Source of the DNA: Flavobacterium sp. HSC-61S13
GTDB taxonomy: Bacteria; Bacteroidota; Bacteroidia; Flavobacteriales; Flavobacteriaceae
Length of the DNA: 64,000 nucleotides
Assembly: GCF_024171535.1 (NCBI RefSeq)
Contig: NZ_JALJZV010000004.1
Span: forward strand, 204,306 to 268,305
Direction: 5' to 3'
Positions within the stretch are counted from its first letter, which is position 1. Every line of letters begins with the position of its first letter. The notes below the pieces were generated by a model. It was not told the DNA's origin, did no database searches, and saw nothing but the letters and a program-made list of their open reading frames with translations. Shown piece by piece: positions 33,796 to 43,916 of the stretch. The translations under genes were made by a program, and so were the position numbers.

Positions 33796-36192
33796 TTAAC
33801 TTCTATTGCGCTCTTCTTCATTACCGGTTTGAGTAGTTTTTGCTTTGATGTTTTTATTGCCAAAGTTATAGGTAAGGCCGATGCGAAGTTCTCGGGTTTG
33901 ATTTCTGTTGTTGATCATGGTTTTGGTTGTAGTCGTGGAGGTGTATAGTTTAGACTCACTGGATTTAAAAATATCACTTAAGCTTAAATTCCAACGCAAC
34001 TTACCGTCCATCATCTTATAGCTCGCTCCAAAACTCACATCCGCTTGCGGGTCAATTTCATAAACGAGATAGCTGGTCTTAGAACTGAAATAAGCATTTA
34101 ATTCCATAGACAATTGGGTATTGATTTTGAACGAATTGTTCGTGGAAAAATAAAATCCCGTGTCGTCGAGCATATGGTGCATGGATTTGGAGGCATCTCT
34201 ATTGGAAGTCTCTGCGTACATAGCTGTAAATACATTGACACTTTGCCACCAATTGTATTTGGAGAAAGTATAGGTTTGGCTAATTGAATACGAAGTTAGA
34301 TCGTAAAAATTTTCACGGGTAAAAGTTCTGAGTTTGGTTTGTTCATCGATATTCTGAATTTGACTAGATCCATTGATCGTTTTCGAAAAGGCCACTTTGG
34401 TTGCCCAATTGCTTTTATAAGTAAAGGACAGTTCCGCATTGTGTGTATTATACGGTTTTAGAAATGGATTTCCTTCCGAATAGCTGTATGCGTCAACATA
34501 CCATCTGAACGGATTGAGTTCCCAGAATGATTGACGGTTGATTCGCTTGCTGTAGTTGATATTTATGGAGTGATTTTCGCTGGGTTTATATTGTAGGTAA
34601 GCCGTTGGGAAAAAGTCGGTAAAGTCGCGTTTATCCGTTCTTTCCATAGTTAAGGAATTTCCTTGAGTTTGTGTTGTTTCCATTCGTAAACCCAATTGGG
34701 CAGTCCATTTAGAATTCCAGTCTTTTGAGCCGCTTATATAAAGTGACTGGGTGTTTTCTTTGTATTCAAAGTGATCCCCTTTAGTTAAATCTTCAACGGG
34801 AATTCCCGTTATACGATCGTAATACCTCGAGTCAGAGGTGTTGGTGATAAAGTTGGCTTTGGCACCATATTCCAGTTTGGCAAACTTTGTCGGATGTTCA
34901 AAATCAAGCTTTGCACTGTAGATTTGGATATCCATATCACTACTACTGGTTGCTTTCATCATTGATGGAGCAAGGTTGTTTTTGTAAAAACTTTGTTCGC
35001 TCTCAAACGGGCGGTAATTTGATTTATTACTGTCAAAATAATCCAGATTGGCCGTTGCTTTCTTACCTAGAGTATCCATTTTATATTCGTAATTGAAATT
35101 GAGATTGTCGAACAAATCTTTTCGATCAGCGCCACCAGTAGTCACAATTTGTGAAGTCTGTATTTGATGACTATCATAGATATTGGTGTGTGTGATATCG
35201 GATACAGCTTCGTTTTGATAGATGCCGTGCATATACTGCATACCTATTTTAGATTTAGGTGTGAGTTGGTAATCTAGGGCAACTTTTGCAGATAAGTTGT
35301 CCATTTTGTTTTTAGATAAATCTTCAGCTGCCCAGGTTTCATCGGGATAATAGTTGTTTAGGCGCTCAATTCCTCGAGTTTTTCCTTTGCTTAAGTCAAT
35401 GCTAGCTTGTGCGCTAAATTTATCTTTGGCATAGGTAAAGGTATCGCTAAATTTATAGTAAGCATCTGTCGCTTGAAAGTAGTTAAAACGCACCGAATTA
35501 TTCCAAGCATTTTCTCTTTTAGTTTTGAGGACGATGTTTAATAAACCACTGTTTCCTTGGGCATCATACTTGGCGGGAGGAGTGGTGATCACCTCGATTT
35601 TCTGAATGTTTTCCGCTGATAAGGTTTTTAGATAATTGTTTAAGTCTTCTCCGCTGAGTTGTACAATTTTATCGTCAATCATGACCGATATACTGGTTTT
35701 TCCGATGATTTTGATGTCGTCGTTGGTCACTATAATACCAGGAGTGGCTTTAATGGCCTCTAAGGCATCACCTCCAGAGGCTACTATAGAGTTCTCTACG
35801 TTAAAAACGGTACGATCAATTTTGGTTTCGAAAACTTTTTTCTTGCCTTCGATGACAATCTCTGAAAGTTGTGCCTGATTATCGATAGTTACTAAACCCA
35901 AATTGAGATTACCTTCAATTTCAAGTTGGCGTGTGTCATAGACAACACCCAAATATAAAAATTGGATTTTATAAGTTCCTACTGTGATGTTTTCCAATTT
36001 GAAATTTCCTTCGTCATTACTATAAGTACTGACCACTACCTTGGAATTTTCGTTGGTCAAATGAATTTCTCCAAAATCAATGGGTTGATTTTGTTGGTCT
36101 TTTAGGATTCCGAAAACTTGATTTTGAGCAAGTGCATTTCCCGATGCAAAACAAGCAAAAATTAAGCAAACGAATAAGTGTAGAAGTTTCAT
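33796..36192 (-). CDS. TonB-dependent-receptor-like outer-membrane barrel with carboxypeptidase-regulatory-like domain (paralogue B)
   Basis: A 798-residue outer-membrane protein with signal peptide (MKLLHLFVCLIFACFASGNALA). Residues about 24-115 are a CarboxypepD_reg-like beta-sandwich (GILKDQQNQPIDFGEIHLTN). A plug-like part follows (ATPGIIVTNDDIKIIGKTSI, IQKIEVITTPPAKYDAQGNS), then a large barrel of the OMP_b-brl_3 type ending in RIGLTYNFGNKNIKAKT. It is the closest homologue of the neighbouring gene at 36396 and probably a tandem duplicate. There is no adjacent SusD-like gene, so glycan uptake is not indicated. Substrate unknown. Confidence 0.9.
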   Translation of the reverse strand: MKLLHLFVCLIFACFASGNALAQNQVFGILKDQQNQPIDFGEIHLTNENSKVVVSTYSNDEGNFKLENITVGTYKIQFLYLGVVYDTRQLEIEGNLNLGLVTIDNQAQLSEIVIEGKKKVFETKIDRTVFNVENSIVASGGDALEAIKATPGIIVTNDDIKIIGKTSISVMIDDKIVQLSGEDLNNYLKTLSAENIQKIEVITTPPAKYDAQGNSGLLNIVLKTKRENAWNNSVRFNYFQATDAYYKFSDTFTYAKDKFSAQASIDLSKGKTRGIERLNNYYPDETWAAEDLSKNKMDNLSAKVALDYQLTPKSKIGMQYMHGIYQNEAVSDITHTNIYDSHQIQTSQIVTTGGADRKDLFDNLNFNYEYKMDTLGKKATANLDYFDSNKSNYRPFESEQSFYKNNLAPSMMKATSSSDMDIQIYSAKLDFEHPTKFAKLEYGAKANFITNTSDSRYYDRITGIPVEDLTKGDHFEYKENTQSLYISGSKDWNSKWTAQLGLRMETTQTQGNSLTMERTDKRDFTDFFPTAYLQYKPSENHSININYSKRINRQSFWELNPFRWYVDAYSYSEGNPFLKPYNTHNAELSFTYKSNWATKVAFSKTINGSSQIQNIDEQTKLRTFTRENFYDLTSYSISQTYTFSKYNWWQSVNVFTAMYAETSNRDASKSMHHMLDDTGFYFSTNNSFKINTQLSMELNAYFSSKTSYLVYEIDPQADVSFGASYKMMDGKLRWNLSLSDIFKSSESKLYTSTTTTKTMINNRNQTRELRIGLTYNFGNKNIKAKTTQTGNEEERNRS

Positions 36193-36395
36193 AATAGTAT
36201 GATAAATAGTTATTATATATAAAGAGATTTTCGTGCCGAAGATTTTTAATTATTTAAACGGTTTGTATCTAGGGCATTGCGTTTGTTTTTAAATCTTTTA
36301 TGTCCATTACCGCACATTTAAAATACAATAGCGAACACGGTCGAACAGTCTTTTGGTGTCAGCTGTTGTCTTTTAGTGCTAGATTTTAAAGTCAC

Positions 36396-38789
36396 CTACA
36401 ATCTATTGCGTTCCTCTTCATTACCGCTTTTGGTGGTTTTAGACTGAATGTTTTTGTTCCCAAAACTATAACTGATGGCTAAGTTGGCGTAGCGATTGGC
36501 GTAGTAATTTTTGTAAATGATTTTATTAGTACCCGATTGAGTATAGGATTTTGAGGTACTTGTTCTAAAGATGTCATAGATATTGAAGGTCATCTTTAAA
36601 TTGTCGTCGATCATTTTATAACTAACACCAAAATCTAAGGTTGCGCTGGGGTCGGTCACATAAATCATATAATGAGATTTTGAATTGATATACCCGTTAA
36701 CTTCCGCAGTTAGTTTATTCGTTATTTTAAAAGAGTTGTTACTAGATATATATACATTTAATCCGTTTTGTGCCTCGTAGATTTGTTTGTTGTCGTCGTT
36801 AAATGTTGTTCTTGTCCAACTTATGTTTAAGGTATTAACGCTTTGCCACCAGGGATATTTAGAGAAAGTGTAGGCTTGGCTAATGGAATAAATATCGATG
36901 TTGTAAAAATTTTCTTGAGTAAAAATACGCGTTTTGTCTGATTCATTGACGTTTTGAATTTGAGTTATGGCATTGGATACACGAGAATATTCTAATTTCG
37001 AATTCCAATTGTTTTTATACGTATAAGATAACTCTAGTTTATGGGTGTTATATGGTTGGAGGAAAGGATTACCTTGAGTGTAACTATACGCATCTATATA
37101 CCATCGAAACGGATTCAATGCCCAAAAAGGAGGACGCGAGATGCGTTTGTTATAGTTTAGATTAAAGGCATGGTACTCGGAGGGTTTGTACTGTATATAC
37201 GCCGTGGGGAAAAAGTCTAAGAAGTTCTTTTTTTCGGTTTGTTCTGCTGTATAGGAAATTCCTTTGGTTTGGGTGGCTTCCATTCTTAAACCCACTTGGC
37301 TGTTCCATTTTGGGGACCATTCCTTGTTCATGCTTATATACAATGCTTGTCCTTGTTCGCTATAGTCAAAATGATCACTTTTACTGGGGTCAAGAATCGG
37401 AGTACCACTAATCTGATCAAAATATTTCGAATCAGAACCGTTTTTGATCCACGATACTTTTGCCCCGTAATCCAATTTAAAAGCTTTTAGCGGCATTTCA
37501 AAATCCAACTTTGCGCTATAGATGTCGATGATTATATCGCCCGTGCTTCGAGCTTTTATGGATGTTGGAATCGTTGAAGAAGTGTAATAGAGGCGTTCAC
37601 TGTCAAACGGACGCTCGTTGTTTTTATCACTGCTAAAGTAATCTAAATTTAAGCTGATTTTCTTTCCTAAACTATCGATCTTAAAATCGTAATTCAAATT
37701 CAGATTATTGAATTGTTCCTCCGACTCGGTATGTCCATTGGTTAAAATTCCCGAGGTCAATTGTTGCTTATTGTCATAAATATCGGTAATTGCGCTATTC
37801 CAAATGGTTTTCTTTTTATAACCATTGTTTAAATATTGAATGCCGATATTTGATTTCGAAGTAAGTTGATAATCGAGATTAATCTTAGCAGATAAACGCT
37901 TGGTTCTGGTTTTATCGGGATCAATAGATATCCAAGTTTCATCGGGATAGATATTGGTCATGCGTTCGGTTCTGCTGTGATTACCACTGGATGCGTCTAC
38001 ATGGGCTTGTACGCTAAACTTATCTTTGGAATAGGTGAAGGTATTACCAATTCTAAAATTGGAATAACTGGCTTGATAGTAGTTAAAACGGCTGTTGTTG
38101 TTCCAAGCATTTTCACGTTTGGGTTTTAGAACAATGTTTATAATACCACCATTGCCTTGCGCTTCATACTTAGCAGGAGGTGTAGTAATGACTTCAATCT
38201 TTTGAATATCACTAGCCGATAAGGTTTTTAAGTAATTGTTCAAATCCTCACCACTAAGTTGAACGAGCTTGTCGTTAATCATCACGGAAACACTGTTTTT
38301 TCCAACTATTTTGATATCAGCATTGGATACGGCAATTCCCGGAGTTGCTTTAATGGCATCGAGGGCATCACCCGTGGACGCTGCAATTGAATTTTCAACA
38401 TTAAAAACAGTTCTATCGATTTTGGTCTCAAAAATCTTCTTTTTACCTTCAATAACAATTTCTGAAAGTTGCGAACTGGTGTTGATGCTCAGGGTACCCA
38501 GATCAATAGTTTTGTCAATATAAAACTCGCGTTGATCTTGGAGACGGCCCAATTGTAGTATTTCTAAAATATATAGTCCATTGGGTATCTCATTAAAACT
38601 AAAATAACCTAAGGTATCGGAATAAGTTTGTATGGGATTTTCAGAATCTTTAAGCGTCAAGCGAACTTCTCCAAAATCAATCGGTTGCTGATCGATGTCT
38701 TGTAAAGTTCCATACACTTGGTTTTGTGCGCTTACTGCTGTTACACTTCCAAGTAGCATCAGATTAAAAAGTATCATAAAGTATTTCAT
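36396..38789 (-). CDS. TonB-dependent-receptor-like outer-membrane barrel with carboxypeptidase-regulatory-like domain (paralogue A)
   Basis: A 797-residue protein with the same layout as the gene at 33796: signal peptide (MKYFMILFNLMLLGSVTAVSA), CarboxypepD_reg-like domain (GTLQDIDQQPIDFGEVRLTL), plug-like region (QLSGEDLNNYLKTLSA, IEVITTPPAKYEAQGNG) and barrel. The two share most of the plug word for word, including the ATPGI and GKNSVSVMINDK-type segments, and both end in GNEEERNR plus one residue. A gap of about 200 bases separates them. Such proteins may import a small nutrient or act in envelope remodelling; a Fur-family gene lies divergently, 265 bases upstream. Confidence 0.9.
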   Translation of the reverse strand: MKYFMILFNLMLLGSVTAVSAQNQVYGTLQDIDQQPIDFGEVRLTLKDSENPIQTYSDTLGYFSFNEIPNGLYILEILQLGRLQDQREFYIDKTIDLGTLSINTSSQLSEIVIEGKKKIFETKIDRTVFNVENSIAASTGDALDAIKATPGIAVSNADIKIVGKNSVSVMINDKLVQLSGEDLNNYLKTLSASDIQKIEVITTPPAKYEAQGNGGIINIVLKPKRENAWNNNSRFNYYQASYSNFRIGNTFTYSKDKFSVQAHVDASSGNHSRTERMTNIYPDETWISIDPDKTRTKRLSAKINLDYQLTSKSNIGIQYLNNGYKKKTIWNSAITDIYDNKQQLTSGILTNGHTESEEQFNNLNLNYDFKIDSLGKKISLNLDYFSSDKNNERPFDSERLYYTSSTIPTSIKARSTGDIIIDIYSAKLDFEMPLKAFKLDYGAKVSWIKNGSDSKYFDQISGTPILDPSKSDHFDYSEQGQALYISMNKEWSPKWNSQVGLRMEATQTKGISYTAEQTEKKNFLDFFPTAYIQYKPSEYHAFNLNYNKRISRPPFWALNPFRWYIDAYSYTQGNPFLQPYNTHKLELSYTYKNNWNSKLEYSRVSNAITQIQNVNESDKTRIFTQENFYNIDIYSISQAYTFSKYPWWQSVNTLNISWTRTTFNDDNKQIYEAQNGLNVYISSNNSFKITNKLTAEVNGYINSKSHYMIYVTDPSATLDFGVSYKMIDDNLKMTFNIYDIFRTSTSKSYTQSGTNKIIYKNYYANRYANLAISYSFGNKNIQSKTTKSGNEEERNRL

Positions 38790-38953
38790 AACATGCTTAT
38801 GGGTTCGTACTTAGTAGTGAAATTTTTATGCCATGAAGTTATTTGGATTTAAGTGATTGGTGTTGAATTTATTATGTTGTATAAGTTGGATTAGACTGTT
38901 CAATATCGAACAACGATTTTATAGAAATGAACAGTTTTAAGTGTTTACGATGT

Positions 38954-38986
38954 TTTGTATTTGTACCATAATTTTCAATAATTTTG
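38954..38986 (+). promoter_or_regulatory. Promoter of the Fur-family gene
   Basis: TTTG (38954-38957), 21 bases, TAATTTTG (38979-38986): both Bacteroidota promoter elements with accepted spacing, 69 bases before the ATG at 39055. Confidence 0.6.
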
Positions 38987-39054
38987 CGTAAATTAATTGC
39001 AGTATAGAATTTTTGTATCAACCAGTATGGCTGCATTAATAATTTTTAAGGAAA

Positions 39055-39435
39055 ATGAAAAAAACAAGAAATACTCTGGCACGTACAACTATTTTAGAGT
39101 TGATCAATGAGTCTGACATTGCTTTGTCTCACGCTGAAATCCAATCTAAAGTCGGAGATCTATGCGATCGAGTAACTATTTACCGGGTATTAGAACGATT
39201 GCTTGCCGAAGACCTGGTCCATAAAATCGTCAATATGGATGGCGTGGTAAAATATGCAAAATGTCATAATTGTGATGAAGTTCATCATCACGATCATATG
39301 CATTTCAGTTGTCAGAAATGTTTAGAAGTAACTTGTTTAGAACAGGTCATTCCGGTATATAAATTGCCAGCTCATTATCAGGTAACGGAGATGAGCTTTA
39401 CCCTTGCGGGTTTATGTCCAACTTGCGCTGATTGA
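39055..39435 (+). CDS. Fur-family metal-responsive repressor
   Basis: A 126-residue protein, shorter than E. coli Fur (148). The winged-helix DNA-binding part covers about 1-65 (TTILELINESDIALSHAEIQ, then RVTIYRVLERLLAEDLVHKI). The metal-binding half contains HHHDHMHFSCQKC with Cys86 and Cys89, and LCPTC with Cys121 and Cys124, the structural zinc cysteine pairs. The His-rich HNCDEVHHHDHMH may be the sensory site. Fur, Zur or PerR cannot be separated by sequence; the lack of a longer C-terminus suits a Zur-like member. The barrel genes on the opposite strand are possible targets. Confidence 0.88.
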   Translation: MKKTRNTLARTTILELINESDIALSHAEIQSKVGDLCDRVTIYRVLERLLAEDLVHKIVNMDGVVKYAKCHNCDEVHHHDHMHFSCQKCLEVTCLEQVIPVYKLPAHYQVTEMSFTLAGLCPTCAD

Positions 39436-39612
39436 TAGAGATTAAAATTTATTGAGGTTAATGTAAAAAAAGCCTACAAATTCTATAGAGGTTCTAACAT
39501 GATTAGTCGATTATCAGACTGCTGATAGTTAAGGATTATTTAAATAATAGCGAGTATCGGCAGAAATTTTGTAATTTAGGGAGGATGTTTTTTAAACCTT
39601 AATACGATTAAA

Positions 39613-40557
39613 ATGAAGCAATTAAAATTTAATAATGGAGATTTGATGCCGGCTATTGGGTTAGGAACGTGGAAATCAAATCCGGGCGAAGTTGGACAAG
39701 CTGTAAAGACAGCGATAATAAATGGTTACAGACATATTGATTGTGCAGCGGTTTATGGTAATGAAACCGAAATAGGTGTTGCATTAGCAGAATTGTTCCA
39801 AGAGGGTGTTGTAAAAAGAGAGGATTTGTGGATAACCAGTAAATTGTGGAATGATTCCCATCAATCGCAATATGTGATTGATGCTTTAAAGAAAACACTT
39901 AGCGATCTTCAACTGGAGTATTTAGACTTGTATCTAATACATTGGCCTGTTGCTTTTAAACATGGCGTTCAACCGCAGTCGAGCGAGGATTTTTTATCTC
40001 TTGAAGAGGTGCCTATTATAGAGACTTGGACAAAAATGGAGGAGGCAGTGAAATTGGGATTGACCAAACATATTGGGGTATCTAACTTTAGTATAAAGAA
40101 ATTAAAAGACTTATTAAGTAAAGCGACGATCAAACCCGAAGTAAATCAAGTGGAATTACATCCTTTTTTACAGCAAAATGAATTAGTTCAATTTGCGAAG
40201 GAAAATCAGATTATACTAACGGGCTACTCCCCATTGGGATCAGGCGATCGTTCGGTAGGTATGAAAAAAGCCGACGAGCCGAGTTTATTGAACAATGAAG
40301 TCATTGCGGAGGTAGCAAAAGCTAACGGTTGTACTACGGCTCAAGTATTGATTGCTTGGCAGGTTCAAAGAGGTACTGCAGTGATTCCAAAATCAACTAA
40401 TGCAGACCGTTTAAAACAAAACTTAGAAAGCGCACTATGTAGGTTGAGCGAAGAGGATATCAAAAAAATAAATGGTTTGGATAGACATTATAGATATGTC
40501 GATGCGAAGTTTTTTGATGTTTCTGGAAATACCTATTCCAATGTGTATGACGAATAA
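39613..40557 (+). CDS. Aldo/keto reductase
   Basis: A 314-residue NADPH-dependent (alpha/beta)8-barrel oxidoreductase. The catalytic tetrad is present: Asp43 (HIDCAAVYGN), Tyr48, Lys77 (WITSKLWND), and His110 (DLYLIHWPV). The nucleotide-binding end reads AVIPKSTNADRLKQNLES. Length and sequence fit the AKR family that reduces aldehydes and sugars such as xylose or glyceraldehyde; the physiological substrate is unknown. It stands alone, 177 bases after the Fur-family gene, and has its own terminator. Confidence 0.95.
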   Translation: MKQLKFNNGDLMPAIGLGTWKSNPGEVGQAVKTAIINGYRHIDCAAVYGNETEIGVALAELFQEGVVKREDLWITSKLWNDSHQSQYVIDALKKTLSDLQLEYLDLYLIHWPVAFKHGVQPQSSEDFLSLEEVPIIETWTKMEEAVKLGLTKHIGVSNFSIKKLKDLLSKATIKPEVNQVELHPFLQQNELVQFAKENQIILTGYSPLGSGDRSVGMKKADEPSLLNNEVIAEVAKANGCTTAQVLIAWQVQRGTAVIPKSTNADRLKQNLESALCRLSEEDIKKINGLDRHYRYVDAKFFDVSGNTYSNVYDE

Positions 40558-40588
40558 TTAGTTAGTATTGAATTGTTAATTAACCTAG

Positions 40589-40615
40589 AGCCCAAATGAA
40601 ATCATTTGGGCTTTT
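40589..40615 (+). terminator. Terminator after aldo/keto reductase
   Basis: AGCCCAAATGA and TCATTTGGGCT pair perfectly around AA, followed by TTTT. Confidence 0.9.
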
Positions 40616-40740
40616 TGTTTTAATATTTTTTTTGTATATTAGTTAATAAGGTGATCTTTAAAGCAAAGAATTTATAAAATTGGGCTCGTAATAAGGTATT
40701 AGGAATAAAAGTTTACATTTGATTGATATTAAAAATCTTT

Positions 40741-41739
40741 ATGGAGAACTACAAAAGCAACTACAGTCGAAAATTATTAGATTTAAACCTACTTACAGAC
40801 AAGCAGTTTGACCGTATAGAGGCTTATCGCAAAAGAGATGTTTTCTCGGTACATTCCGAATTGAGAACTTTGCTTTATATAGGAGTATTGCTTTTTACCA
40901 CGGGTATTGGAATGTTGATTTACGATCATATTGATAGCATTGGGCATGTTACCGTATTGGGATTATTATTGGTAGTGACAGCGTTGTGTTTTTATTTTTC
41001 GTTTAAAAAAAGTCCGAAATTTAGTCGGGCTGAGACCACATTTGAAAATCCGGTTTACGACTATATCGTCTTGGGAGGGGTATCCTTAAGCTGTATTTTT
41101 ATAGGTTATTTGCAATTTCAATATGAGACATTCGGAACTCATTACGGATTAGCGACCATCATACCGACGGTGATCTGTTTTGCCACTGCTTATTATTTCG
41201 ATAATAAAAGTGTGCTGTCGATAGGAATCACTGGACTGGCAGCCTATGTTGGTTTGACCACTTCTCCACAAGCCCTATTGCGCAATAACATTTACGACAA
41301 TACCATACTGAGTTACTCGGCAATTTTATTGGGTATACTGTTGGCGGTTTGGACCTTGTATGCGTCAAAAGTAGCGTTAAAAAAACATTTTAATTTTGTC
41401 TATCTGACTTTCGCTTTACACCTGATTAGTTTGGCGGTTTTAAGTAACTTGTTTCAAGAAGACGGACTTTGGTATATCATTCCATTGATGCTGTCTTCCT
41501 GGTTTTTTTATAAGGCTTCTTATCAGAATACTTCAATTACACTTTTTGTATGCACGGTATTATATGCCTATATTGGTTTTACGGTTTTTGCCGTAAGAGT
41601 AATTGATTCCTCCGATATCTTAGATGATGTATTTGAAGGTTTGCTGACGATTTCACCGATCTATTTTATTGGATTGATCGTTTTGTTTATCAAATTAATT
41701 AAGAATTTTAATAAAAAAACAGCTGATGTTCGCTTATAA
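40741..41739 (+). CDS. DUF2157-family membrane protein (first of pair)
   Basis: From ATG 40741 it has 332 residues; the frame is open to 40723 but that start is not needed. The N-terminal helical part (RKLLDLNLLTDKQFDRIEAYR) followed by about ten membrane helices is the DUF2157 layout. Hydrophobic stretches include LRTLLYIGVLLFTTGIGMLI and YIVLGGVSLSCIFIGYLQF. The function of the family is unknown. Its end overlaps the start of the next gene by 14 bases in another frame, so the two are likely translated together. Confidence 0.85.
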   Translation: MENYKSNYSRKLLDLNLLTDKQFDRIEAYRKRDVFSVHSELRTLLYIGVLLFTTGIGMLIYDHIDSIGHVTVLGLLLVVTALCFYFSFKKSPKFSRAETTFENPVYDYIVLGGVSLSCIFIGYLQFQYETFGTHYGLATIIPTVICFATAYYFDNKSVLSIGITGLAAYVGLTTSPQALLRNNIYDNTILSYSAILLGILLAVWTLYASKVALKKHFNFVYLTFALHLISLAVLSNLFQEDGLWYIIPLMLSSWFFYKASYQNTSITLFVCTVLYAYIGFTVFAVRVIDSSDILDDVFEGLLTISPIYFIGLIVLFIKLIKNFNKKTADVRL

Positions 41740-42913
41740 TAAAACCCGTCTGGAACAAACTTTTTTGTTGGAAGAGGCTCAAAATTTAAATCAAGGAGGT
41801 TTTATCAATACCGATCAATATCGACTTATTGAAAACCAATTAACAGGACTAAAAACTCAAAAGAGCTTTTTAATTCGAATCGGCTTGTTTTTGGTTGGTT
41901 TGATATTATGTGGTTCGATATGTGGCGTTCTTTCACTTTCTACCTTTTCGATCCATTCAGCCACTGCGATAAGTCTCTTGGCTTTTGTGTTTAGTGGGCT
42001 TTGTTTCGCAATTTTAGAGTGGATGATTGCGGTAAAAAAGTATTATGGATACGGACTGGACGATGCTTTTCTCTTTAGTGGGCAAATCGCCTTTGCATGG
42101 GGTCTGTTTGTCGTATTGGATGGATTGGAATTAAGAGAAATTTGGTTGATTTGGTGCGTGATTATGGGTTGCGCCGCAATCACTGCATTTTGTGCCATTC
42201 GTTATCTCAATGTGTTGTCAACCCTAGGGGCTTGCGTTAGTTTGACTTTTGGAGTTGGTTATTGGCTGGTAGAAACGAAAGTATCAATAACACCTTTGTT
42301 AATGATGCTGTTTGCTGTTTTGATTGCTGTAAGCTTTAATTACTTAAAAAAGAGTTTAAAGACCGTATATTATTTAAAACCGATACAAACCGTAATATAT
42401 TACAGTTACATACTGTTTTATCTGTCCGGAAATATCTGGGTAATCAGTCATTTTTCTTATTATTTCAGTGATGCTGAAAATACGGCTCCTGGTTTATCAC
42501 AGCTTTTTCTATCGTATTTTTACTGGACATTTACCTTTATAATACCGCTGATTTATATATTTAGATCTATTAAAACACGTGATAAGGGTTGGTTATGGAT
42601 TGGAATTGCAGCTTTGTTTTATTCCTTTTACAACCTTATTGGTTTAACAGCCTTTTTAAGTACAGATTGGTGGTTGACTTTGAGTGGAGCTTTATTGTTT
42701 AGTGGGTGTCTATGGGCGATTGCCAAAATAAGACACCGTCAAAGCGGATTGACTTTTGAAGTAGATCGACTCCGTGATGATCCAAGTTTTATTGATGCCG
42801 AAGCACTACTTGTTACGGCACAATTGGGAATGAAACCCGAAGTAAATCAAGAAGCACCAATGAAGTTTGGCGGAGGTGGTTTTAGTGGAGGTGGAGCAGG
42901 AGGTTCCTACTGA
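41726..42913 (+). CDS. DUF2157-like membrane protein with glycine-rich tail (second of pair)
   Basis: A 395-residue protein with the same N-terminal pattern as its neighbour (EEAQNLNQGGFINTDQYRLI) and about ten hydrophobic helices. It ends in GGGGFSGGGAGGSY, a low-complexity glycine tail like those on other small Bacteroidota membrane proteins. The start overlaps the preceding gene by 14 bases. The pair could form a hetero-oligomer, but no catalytic residues are visible. A bidirectional terminator follows. Confidence 0.82.
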   Translation: MFAYNKTRLEQTFLLEEAQNLNQGGFINTDQYRLIENQLTGLKTQKSFLIRIGLFLVGLILCGSICGVLSLSTFSIHSATAISLLAFVFSGLCFAILEWMIAVKKYYGYGLDDAFLFSGQIAFAWGLFVVLDGLELREIWLIWCVIMGCAAITAFCAIRYLNVLSTLGACVSLTFGVGYWLVETKVSITPLLMMLFAVLIAVSFNYLKKSLKTVYYLKPIQTVIYYSYILFYLSGNIWVISHFSYYFSDAENTAPGLSQLFLSYFYWTFTFIIPLIYIFRSIKTRDKGWLWIGIAALFYSFYNLIGLTAFLSTDWWLTLSGALLFSGCLWAIAKIRHRQSGLTFEVDRLRDDPSFIDAEALLVTAQLGMKPEVNQEAPMKFGGGGFSGGGAGGSY

Positions 42914-42985
42914 TAATCATAAAACCCGACGTTTAACAGCAATGGTGAGTTAGAATTTCAGATCGTTTTATCGGTGTTATAAAAG

Positions 42986-43028
42986 AAAGGTCCCTAGAAA
43001 TTAATATATAATTTCTAAGGACCTTTTA
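42986..43028. terminator. Bidirectional terminator
   Basis: AAAGGTCCCTAGAAATTA and TAATTTCTAAGGACCTTT form a long stem with one internal mismatch, between the DUF2157 pair and the convergent barrel-like gene. Confidence 0.85.
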
Positions 43029-43106
43029 AATAGCAACTATATGAGTAGGGTATTGAATAGGTATTCCCTGATCAGTTTAAGTTCTTATTGTGAAATCGAA
43101 CTACCG

Positions 43107-43664
43107 TTATAAAGTATAACCGATTTTTATATTTAGGTTAAGTGTTGTGGAGTTTTCATTACTTCTGTTATCGTAATAAACCGTGTTAAAACCAAGTCCA
43201 GCACCCAACTCATAATTAAAATTGGAAGAGGCAATATTTCTGCGCATATTCCAACTTGGAGTTATGGAGCTTTGTTTGTTAATGGAGCTGTTATTTTTCA
43301 TATTGCTATGGGTTAGTAGATCGGGACTGTAAGAGGCTTGTAACGATATAAAATTAGCGCTGTTGTGTTTGGTGTTTTTACCATCTCTGTTTCGCTTATT
43401 AAAATTGTAATAATAACGAGGCTCCACACCAAATGATAGAGAAGAAACGGATTTAACATCATCAGAATTAAAATAAAAGGTAAATCCATAATTGGCATGT
43501 GCTTGAATCGAAAATTGATTGATAATAGCCCATTCGTAATTGGCACCCAAACCGATTAGGTAAGGAGTGATTTCTGCTCTCGAGTTTAATTTGTTAACTG
43601 TTTCTTGCGAGTACGTGGAAGTAATGCCAGTTAGGATAGCTATAAGTAAGGTGATTTTTTTCAT
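43107..43664 (-). CDS. Small outer-membrane beta-barrel-like protein
   Basis: A 185-residue protein with a signal peptide (MKKITLLIAILTGITSTYSQ). The mature part alternates hydrophobic and polar residues in strand-like stretches (AHANYGFTFYF, SLSFGVEPRYYYNF, FNYELGAGLGFNTVYY) and ends in NLNIKIGYTL, whose pattern fits an outer-membrane barrel C-terminal strand. No family is assigned. It is a single gene upstream of the RND efflux operon on the same strand, separated by a terminator region. Confidence 0.75.
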   Translation of the reverse strand: MKKITLLIAILTGITSTYSQETVNKLNSRAEITPYLIGLGANYEWAIINQFSIQAHANYGFTFYFNSDDVKSVSSLSFGVEPRYYYNFNKRNRDGKNTKHNSANFISLQASYSPDLLTHSNMKNNSSINKQSSITPSWNMRRNIASSNFNYELGAGLGFNTVYYDNRSNENSTTLNLNIKIGYTL

Positions 43665-43916
43665 GTTAATTTAGCTGGTTTTTATAAAAGTGATGGTATA
43701 AAATGTATTGTACGGCTATTTTTTGACTGTAGCGGTTAAAGTTTTGAAACTCATAGCTAGCTTCAGAAGAAAAGTTGAAAAATAATACAAATTATGATCA
43801 TTATAAAGTTAAAAATCATTTATTATTTGTCATATTGTTTGTGTTGGTAGGTTTATGTTTGTATTTTGTTGGATATTTGTGTAAATGGTTGATCTGTTTG
43901 AGGGATATACCAAATA

